This document shows, piece after piece, positions 29,100-39,200 of a DNA stretch of 56,440 nt. Numbering within the stretch: the stretch's first letter is position 1; every line of letters begins with the position of its first letter. The stretch comes from Chlorobium sp. (GTDB lineage Bacteria > Bacteroidota > Chlorobiia > Chlorobiales > Chlorobiaceae). Where the stretch lies: assembly GCA_005843805.1 (NCBI GenBank), contig SZXY01000024.1, positions 1 through 56,440 on the forward strand, given 5' to 3'. The notes beneath the pieces were generated by a model that was given only the letters and a program-made list of their open reading frames with translations, searched no databases and had not been told where the DNA came from. A program made the translations under genes and the position numbers.

Positions 29100-30250
29100 T
29101 CATGCGTTGAAGGTTGTCATTGCCCTCCTCAAAAGAGCCTTCACTCCTTTTGCTGGAATTGAGGGCCAGGTGATGCCGGATTTCTCAAGCAGCAGCCGGG
29201 TTCGATCTGAAGCAACCTCCATTCCATGTTGCCGGGAGAAGGGTGAGTGGCCTGTTTGAAGTCCATAATTTTCAACGGTTTCAGCAAGAGCAGATTCCAT
29301 CTCCGGCTCGTCGATTGCGCCAAGTAATCGTTCAAGAAAAGAGCTGAAGTTGCAGGTGCGGACTTTACCATCCAGCTCTCCGGCTGAAAGAATTATGTCG
29401 GCCAGCGACTCCCTGCGTGAGGTGTCAATATGGTGAATCTCATTGGAGAGCGTTTTTCTGCCAGCGAGTGCAATGATCGCTTTTGCAACAATGTCAACAT
29501 GGCAAAGCGATGCTGAAAGTTCAGTCGGCAGGCAGCCAAGGCGCAGAAACGCCGAAAGTTGGCGGAAAAAAGCGTTATCTGAAATGTTCCTTTGCAATTG
29601 TGTGCTGTCTGTTGCAAAGGCAATGTTACCTGCACGATGGATGCATGTGTTTGCCAACACTTCCCGTGATGAGATTACCAGCCGTTCTGCCTCCTGTTTT
29701 GTGCGGATATAGTAGTTGTCATCGGCAGTTTCAGGGGCGTAGTCATACTCTGTAAAGAGTCTGAAATCGCTTGACGATGCGCTGGCGAATACCGAAAGAG
29801 TAGAGACAAAATGAAAATCAGCCGTGACCGGTTTTTTTTGTGCAGCCAAATTCAGCAGGTGTCGTGTTGCGGCTACGTTGTCAGCAAAAAAATCACGGTA
29901 GAGCCCTATATGGTTTACATTGGCTGCGCAGTGAAAAATGGCATCCACACTGGCTGCAAGTTGGTCGTAATCGTGCCGTGGGAGAAGAAGTGTCTCGTCC
30001 CTCAGGTCACCTGCCAAAACATGCAGGCGCGGGTTGTCGCCTAACGCGCTGCCATGCTCACTTCCGAAGTAGCCTCTCAAAACCTCTCCAAGACGGCTGC
30101 GAGCAGTTTGGTTGTCGTTGCTGCGTACCAGCGTTGTTACCTTGATCGACCGGTCGGCAAGAAGCTCACGCAAAAGGTAACTGCCAAGATAGCCGGTTGC
30201 TCCGGTGAGCAGCACATGACGGTATGAGTTGCGCGATTCAATATCACGCT
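29100..30250 (-). other. Thioester reductase (R/TD) release domain (approximate bounds)
   Basis: HVLLTGATGYLGSYLLRELLADRSIKVTTLVRS ... IFHCAANVNHIGLYRDFFADNVAATRHLL ... YIRTKQEAERLV (YxxxK). Confidence 0.9.
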
Positions 30251-33200
30251 GGAGATCAGCCTGTATCCTTGTTTCATAAAGGGTGCGTTGCGGTCGCAGT
30301 GCATTGTCACGTTCGCTTGCACGAACTGCCTGCAGACTCCGGCCATCATCATATTCTTTTTGGGCACTCTTGATCATCAAGCGCAGGTGATCGGGACGTG
30401 GACGGCAAAGAAGGGCGAAGTCCGAAAGAACCGGATGTTCGTAAAGGTTGTTCACCTGACACTCGAACTCGCGGCGGAGTCGGTTTATCACAGCGATTGC
30501 CCTGAGGCTGTCGCCGCCAAGTTCAAAGAAATTATCCTCTCGTGCGGCATCAGCACCATTGAGCTGAGCCGACCATATTTCAGAGATCCGCTTTTCAATG
30601 CCGCTCTGCGGAGGAGTTCGCACTCTGTTGTTTCTGGCCTCCGGGATCTCTTTAATTCCACAATCTGCTGCTCGGTTCATCATGTCGAGCAGTGCACGGC
30701 GATCCACTTTGCCCGCCGCCGTAAGCGGTATTTCGGAGACACTGAAAAAGGATGACGGAATCATATAGGAGGGCAGTGATTCTCTCAGGAAGGCTGACCA
30801 CTCGGCCTGGGTTGGAGTCGCATGAACGGCATCAAGTTTGACGAAAGAGCGGAGTGCTTGTGTCTGGTCTTCCAGTGTTTCTATGAGGGCTACAGCCTGC
30901 ACTACACCCGGAAAGGTTGCAAGGCGATGTTCGATCTCGCCAAGCTCAACCCTCTGTCCGCGCAATTTGACCTGTGTGTCTCGACGGCCAAGGATTTGTA
31001 ATTCACCTGTCCGGAGCCAACGTCCCAGATCGCCGGTTCTGTAGAGTCGTTCACCCCCCGAATCCACGAAAGCTGCAGCGGTGAGATCTGGACGATTGAG
31101 GTAACCTGCAGCAAGTCCGATGCCTCCAAGCAGCAGTTCGCCGATAACTCCAGGAGGGAGAGGATTCAAGCACTCATCCATAATGTAGACACTCATGTTG
31201 GAGAGAGGCCTTCCTGCCGTGATGAGCTCCGTGTCGGGAAAAATACGGCCAAGTGTTGTTGCGGCAGAATTTTCGGTTGGGCCATAGCCATTGAAGTAAG
31301 CGAGCTTCGAGGCATAGTGGCGTGCGTCATCCGCAATGGGCGATTCTCCGACGGTCATCAGAATCTTCAGGCCAGGGAAATCAGCTCGCCCGAAAAGCCG
31401 CAGATAGGATGGTGACATAGTCGCAATAGTGACTCCGAGTCGCTCGATCAGCGCTTGTATGCCGGAAATGTCATTCATCTGCTGGCGCCTTACTGGAACC
31501 AAACATGCACCCCTTGCCCATGTTATCACAAGATCGCTGATCCATAGATCGAACGATGGTGATGCAATCTGCATGGTACGGTCATCTTTGCTGATGCCAA
31601 AAATTCGGCTCTCGTCCATAGCGAGATTGAGCATGCCTTTGTGGCGCAGTGCAACCCCTTTTGGAACGCCGGTTGAACCCGATGTGTAGATAATATAGGC
31701 GGTTTCGTCGGGAGTGATTGTTATGTCGAGAGCGGGTGGATCAACTGCACCGGCAGCAATCTCTTCGGGTCGAAGAGAGGTAAAGTGATCACTCTTGAGT
31801 TCAGGTGGAAGAGAGAGAGAGTCCAGCACAATGATCAAACGTAACCCGGCATCCCTGGCCATGAAGGCAAGTCGTTCTGCGGGAAGATCGGCAGTCAGGG
31901 GCAGATAGCATGCCGCAGCCTTCCAGATTGCAAGGACAGTTTCTGGAAGCGCGGCTGACTGTTCTGTGAAAACCCCGACTGTTTCGCCGCGCCTGACACC
32001 AAGGTTGATGAGTGCCCTTGCAAGGGCATCTGCGCGACTGTTGATTTCCTCGAAGCTCACTACCCCGTCGTCAGTGACTATTGCCGCTCGTTCAGGGTAA
32101 GCCGAGACTATCTGCTGAAACAGCTCAGGGAAAGAAGTTGCAGGCAAAGAACGGATCGGGCCATTCTGCCACTTGTCAAGCAGTTCTCTTTCCTCTGGCA
32201 GCAGTTTCGGAAGCTGCATATCGTTTTTGTAAGAGTTCTCCCCGAGGAATCGCATCCAGCCAACAAGCGAATCAAACCATGTAAGGGCGCTCTCTTTCAG
32301 GTAAATTGCGGCATTGGCGTACCATGTCAGGACAAGGGAACCATCGCTCTCTGACTCATGTACCAGTACCAGGTCTTGTGCAGGAGCATTGCGCCGCAGT
32401 TCGTAGCTGGTTACTCCAGCCTCATGAACTGTCGTGGCACTGAAACAGGGATCTCTTTCAGGAGTGACCCTGAACGCAGGGTTTTCGGTGACCGCAATGT
32501 CAAAAAGCGGATAACGGGCAGGGTGCGTTGCAAGTCGATGTTTCTCTCGAAAGTTACCATAGATGCGCACAAAAGGGAAGCGGGAATGCTGCAGTGCTTC
32601 TGCCAGATGTTGTTGCATTGCTTGTACCAATTCATCGAAAGAGCCTGATTGAGGAATATGGCAGGCAAGAGGAAGCATGTTTATAAAGTAGCCGATTATT
32701 TGTGCTTCGGCTGCCGACTGGCGGGTTGAGCTTGCTGTGCCCATCAGAAATTCAGAACGTCCTGTGCGGCGCCGTACTTCGTGTCCGAGAACGGCAAGCA
32801 TGAGTGCATGGAGAGTAGAGTTGTTTCGCCTTGCAAGTTTTCGAAGTGCATTTGCCGTTACAGCGTCAATCCGTGTTTGTAAACAATGGCTTCCCGGGCA
32901 AGAGGTTGCCGAACGAGCATTGGTGCGTGGTATGTCAAGAGGCCATTCGTCGAGAGAATCTGGTGCTCGCTCAATCAGGTTTTCGATGACCTTTTGCCAG
33001 TAGTCGGCATCTGAACTGGCGGTTTGGCTCTCAAGATATGCCGCTTCGTTAGCTGCTGCCCGGTCAAATCCTGCTGGTGGGGGAGGCAGCCTTTCGCCTT
33101 TCATCAGTGCAGAAAGCTCATCGATGAGGATACCAAGCGAAAGACCATCCCCAATGGCATGATGCATGACAAACCAGAAAATTGTTTGATGGCTCTCTGT

Positions 33201-36200
33201 AACTTCCGTCAGACCGGCACGCCAGAGAGGCGGCATGGCCATGGAAAAAGGTTCTGTCTGGCGATTGCCAATATGCAGATACGCTTCATTGCTCGATGCT
33301 GCAACATGCAGCTCAAGGGTTTTATCGATTTTTTCAGTGACAACACGTCTGAGAATACCGGCCTCGTTTTCGAGGAAAGCTGTGCGCAGAGCCTCGTGTC
33401 GTGAAATCAGTTCGTTCCATATTGTTTCCCATCGTTCGATGGCAATCGCATTGCCATGCACGACAAGCTTCAGTGGAATATTGAAACCGCTTGTGTCGAG
33501 TCCCGCCTGCTGGGCTGTCCAGAACTCACACTGTCCAGGCGTTGCCAGATCGGTTGAGATATCGGGGGCTGGCCTGGAAGGTCGGGCAAGACGAACTCTT
33601 TCGGTAAAACCCGCAAGTGTTGGTTCAGCGAACAGTTCGCGGGCTGGCACTTCAAAGCCGAGCGATTTTTCGAGCTGGTGGACGACTGCGATTGCAAGCA
33701 GGCTGTGTCCTCCGAGCGCAAAGAAGTTGTCCTCCAGATGGATATGATTTCGTCCGAGTACTGATGCCCAGATTTCAGCAACGCAACATTCCAGTTCATC
33801 CCTGGGTGAAGTGGAGCCTGATGGCAGAGTCTGCTCTCGGAGCAAGGCATGCAGTGCGGTTCGGTCAACCTTGCCTGCAGCCGTCAATGGAATCGATTGC
33901 AGCGCAATCACACCGGAAGGAATCATGTGCGAAGGAAGTCGCTCTCCGAGGAAGGCTTTCCATTCATCCATCTCCGGCATCTGGTGTCCAATCGACATCA
34001 GGACAAAGGCCCATAGACTTTTTATTCCTTCATCCTGCTCCAGGAGCACAACCACAGCCTGCGAGAATGCCGGATGGCTTGCAAGTGCATACTCGATCTC
34101 GCCGGGTTCAATGCGGATTCCGTTCAGCTTTACCTGATTGTCTTTACGTCCGATGATCTCGATTGTTCCATCCTGGTGCCAGCGGCCAAGATCGCCGGTG
34201 CGGTAGCGACGTCCCGATGGTGTGACGATGAAACTTGCCTCAGTCAGTTCTGGCTGGTTCAGATAGCCCTGACAGATACCTGCTCCACCAAGCCAGATCT
34301 CTGCGGCAACTCCTGGAGCAACCGCATCTCCTTTATCATTGCAGATATGAACGCTGGTATTGGGTAGAGGTCTGCCAGCCGAGATATAAAGCCCTTCGTC
34401 ACCTGTAATGCGCCCCATTGTACTGGTGATAGTGTTCTCCGTAGGGCCATAGGCATTGAAATAGCTGAGTGTCGAACCATATTTTTTTACATCAGCCGCC
34501 AGCGGCGCCTCTCCACCGGTGACCAGAATCCGCAGGGAAGAAGGAAGTGCAGCCCCTTCGAAGAGTCCAAGGTAGGTTGGCGTGATATCTGCCACTGAAA
34601 TGTGCAGCCTGTCGAGGAATTCAATAAAACGGTTTGGTGACTCAATGATGTTGTAAGGAACCGGGCAGATCGCGGCTCCGCAGACGAGAGGCAGTCCAAT
34701 ATCGGAGAGAGAGACATCGAATGAGGGTGAGGCGAACATCAGGCAACGATCGATGGCTTTCAGACGGAACATGCCGGCAGCACCGAGTACCATGTTCACG
34801 AAACTGTCGTGACCGATTATAGTGCCCTTGGGTTTGCCAGTCGATCCGGATGTATAAATAATGTAAGCCGCATCATCATACTGGCTGAAAGAGAGAGGTT
34901 TTTTTGAGTGTCGCTGACAAAACGATTCGGATAACTCCTCCGGGCGGAGGGGTTCCGGTAATCCTTCCGCCAGAAGATCAGGCATGGTAATGCCGTCGAG
35001 AGCAATAAGGTGCGAGATTCCGGCGTCGTGAGCCATAAAGGAAAGACGTTCGGAAGGCTGGTCTGAGGCAAGAGGCAGGTAGGTGGCACCCGCTTTCCAG
35101 ATACCAAGCAGTGTGGCAGGGATGTTCAGGGAGCGGGCGGTCAGAACACCGACAATGCTTCCGCGTTTGACCCCTTGCTGTACAAGGCTGTGGGCGATGG
35201 CGTTGGCTTTCTCATCGAGAGCTCGATAGGAAATGCTCTTTTCGAGGGTGATTATGGCAGGACGACCATCTTGTCCTGGCTGCTGAACCATCATTTCGAA
35301 CAGTTCGTCGAAGCGCAATCGAGGTCGCTCGATGCTCTCTCCCTGTTCCCGGATAGCCAGAAGTATTTCTTCTTCCGGCAACAACGGTGGAAGGGGTTGT
35401 GTTGCATGTTTCGGATTTTCGGCGAGCCAATTTGCCCATCCTCTCAGAGATTCCATCAGGATTCTTGCACTCTCTTCGGTGTAGATTGCCGCGTTGACAT
35501 GCAATTGCAGAAGAAGTCCGCCTTCTTCCAGATTTTCATGAATGAGGACCATATCCTGCCCCGGAGAGGCATCAGTCCGTTCATAGCTTATGGTGCCGGG
35601 AAGCTTTGCTGCTCTTGCCACCGTAAAACGACGGGGCAGGCTTCCGGTTCGGCTGCCGGGGTTTTCGGTTACTGCAATGTCAAAGAGAGGGTAGCGCTGG
35701 GGATGGCGTCTGTCGGGGTACTCCTTCCAGAATGCACTGTAAATGCGGGAAAATGGCAAACGTGCATGTTGCAGGGCTTCAGCGAGAGTTTGCTGCGTTG
35801 AACGCAAGAGGTTCCGGAAGCACTCCTGTAAATCCGGACGAAGGTGCAGCGGCAGCATGTTTACGCCGTAACCGATAATGTGCGAGTCAGATGTTGACTC
35901 CCTGACGGATGCTGTCGTGCCGATCATGATGTCAGAACGACTGCTACGGCGAGCGCTTTCCATTGCAAGGAGCGTCACTATCAGCGAGTGAAGAGTAGAC
36001 TCGCAAGTTCGAGCAAGAGTTCTCAGGGCTTCTGCTCTCTGTGGGTCGATAAGAACCTCAAGACGATGGTTTCCTGATGGAGTTCTCGATGAACGCATCA
36101 TATCAAGGGGCCACTCCTCAAATGCTTTGGAAGGTACTTTTTTCAGGAGATCACTCCAGTATTGTGAGTCATCTATGGAGTCTGATGAGGCAAAGTATAA

Positions 36201-39200
36201 CTCTTCGCGGGCGGCAAACACCTTTGCTCCAGGCGAGGCCGAGGAAAGCTTTCCTTCGTCAAGTACTACTGTCAACTCGTCAAGGAGTGTGCCGACTGAT
36301 TGTCCATCACCAACGGCATGGTGAAGGGCAAGCCAGAAAAATTGAGAGTTCTCATCACGCGCTTCAACGATACCGGCACGCCAGAGTGGGGCAACTTTCA
36401 TTGACAGTGGAGCAAGCTGGCGCTGGCGGATGAGAGTCAGTGCGTCAGAGGCAGAGGAGGTAACGCTGAATTCCAGAATGACATCGATTTTCGAGGTGAC
36501 CCGTCGTTTCAACTGCCCGGTTTCATCACTTTCAAAAAACGTTCGTAATCCATCGTGTCGGTTTACCAGCGTTGACCAGGCGCTCTGCAAGCGCTCCGGG
36601 GAAAGGTTTCCAGTGACGATCTGGTTAACAGGAATGGTGAAGGTACGGGTATCGAGCCCTGCCGATTCAGCAATCCAGAACTCTTTTTCGCCTTCAGTGG
36701 CAAGATCAGTTTCGGGCAGCTTCTCATTGTGTTCCTGAAGAGCAGATTGCCTGGCAATTATTTCAACAAACCCCGCAAGAGAAGGGGCAGCAAAGAGTGC
36801 ACGTGCTGACACCTGAAGCCCGAGACTCTCCTTCACGCGGTGCGCCACACTTACCGCCAGCAGGCTGTTGCCGCCAAGAGCAAAGAAATTGTCGTTGCGG
36901 GCCACAGGAAGTTTGAGCAGATCAGACCAGATGGCAGCGATACGCTTTTCAAGCGGATCTTGAGGCATCTCTTGAACAACGCTCCTGTGCTGCTGTCTGG
37001 CATGGTTGAGAAGCGCTTGCCGATCAATCTTTCCTGCAGGGGTAAGCGGGATAACGGCAACCGGTATGATCGTCGAAGGGATCATGTGTGCGGAAAGATG
37101 TTCGGCAAGAAATGCTGTCAGTGAAACCTCGGAGAGTGCAGCCTGGTTGTTTGGTTGAACAAACGCCTTGAGAACCTTGACGTTTATCTCTGACTCCTCG
37201 ACAAGAACGACAGCATTGGCGACTTCAGGGTGTCGGCAGAGTATCTGTTCTATTTCACCAAGCTCAACCCGTTGGCCGTTCAGCTTGATCTGTTGGTCGA
37301 TACGGCCACTGATCACTATCTGGCCCTCTGTATTCCAGTGTCCAAAGTCTCCTGTTCGATAGAAGAGCGTTTCTGGTGTGGCCACAAAGTGCATGGCACT
37401 CAGTTTGGGCTGGTTGATATAACCATGTGCAATTCCGATACCTCCGAGCCAAAGCTCACCCTTGGCACCGGGTGGTACCAGGGAGCCGTCTTCACGTCGA
37501 ATCGAAATTCGTACATTTGGCAGTGGTCGTCCAACCGAGAGCGGCATATCCGGATCATGATCGCTCAGGATATGTTCTCCTGAAACCACGATTGTTGCTT
37601 CAGTTGGGCCATAAAAATTCCAGAATGCGCACCGGTCGGCATAATGGCGCAGGTCATTATAGTTCGGTGCTTCTCCACCAGTCAGCAGGATGCGCAATCC
37701 CTCAAAAGGAAGCTGTTCGCTGACACGCAGGTAGGAGGGAGCATGAAAAGCAATGGTGACACCGAGTTCACGATAGTATGGTTTCAGCAGCCAGGGATCG
37801 TCACGAAGGCTCTGCGATACAGGCACAAGGGCAATCCCACTCAGTAATCCGTGTCCAAGTTCCCAGAGAGATGCGTCGAAGCTGGCAGTGGAGACCAGCG
37901 CTATACGGTCATCAGGGCGAAGGCCAATTCTCTCTGTCACTCCGAGAATGGTATTGATATATGCAGCATGGGTGACGGGAACCCCTTTTGGCGTTCCCGT
38001 CGTGCCAGAGGTGTATATTATATAGGCAATGTCATCGGGAGAGGCCTGCGTGTTTAAACGGCGCAGAGAAGGAGTAAACTCCCCGGTATGGATAATGGTT
38101 TGTACCGATTCTTCCAGAGCAGGCGGGATGGTAAGTCCGTCAAGGACGATGAGTATGGATGCACCTGCGTCGCTGGTCATTCTCGCCAGTCGTGCTCCTG
38201 GCAGTTCATAAGCAAGTGGCAGGTAGGTTGCGCCTGTTTTCCATATTCCCAGTATAGTTGCCGGAAGATCGGGTGAGCCGGCAGTGAGCACGGCAACTGT
38301 GCTTCCTCGAACTGCACCACGCTCTGAAAGTCCCTGTGCGATTCCATTGGCCAGGGTATCGAGTTGTGCACAAGTTGTGATGCGATCGCGGCAAACGACA
38401 GCCTCTTTATTCGGATGCTTCTCACTCAACGCTTCGAAGAGTTTGTGGCAGCACTGGTCTGGACGAGGCTGCTTTGCACCCTGTTCCCAGAGTTCCAAAA
38501 GAGTGATTTCGTGGGGGAGCAATGCCGGAACCGGACAGAAAACGCGGTCGGGATCCTCGGCAAACCATCGTGCCCATGCAGCAAATGAGGAGAGCCATGC
38601 CCTGGCACACTCTTTGGTGCATACATCAGGGTTCCATGTCAGAAGGAGATTCAGTACTCCACCGTTTTCAGGGGATAGCTCATGGCTGAACGAAAGATCA
38701 AGACCTGCAGCCGTGTGTTCGAGCTCTCCCGGCAATGAGTAAGGCGCCAGGGTGAGAGCCGCTTCCTGGTCTATGCTGATTCTTGGCGGTATTGCTGTCA
38801 GTGCGATATCAAAAAGCGAGGTGCGTGAACCTGCCCGACAATCGGGATGACGTTGGCGGAACTCCCTGTAGAGCAGGCCGGCTGGATAGGAGCCATGTTC
38901 AACCGTTTCGGTAAGAGCGTTCTGGGTGCTTCGAAGAAGATCAGGAAAGGTCAGCTCTTTTTCTTGCGGAAGGATTACGGGAAGCACATTGACAAAGTGC
39001 CCGACAGTGCTATCGTCTCCTGCGGGGCGGATGGTTATGCCGCTGCCAACCATGATGTCACGGTGACCGCTCCGTCGCCTTATCTCTATGGCGAGGATGG
39101 TGAGCAAAAGTGCGTGCAGTCCGATTGCATGCATTTTTGCAATGCGGCCAAGTGCAGTAAGCGTGATGGTATCGAGTTGTTCGGCAAGGGGTTCTGCACC

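Noticed and set aside
28437-29162. 241-aa plus-strand ORF opposite the E-domain gene
   Set aside because: Antisense to a complete, motif-supported E-type protein; composition looks like a mirror frame.
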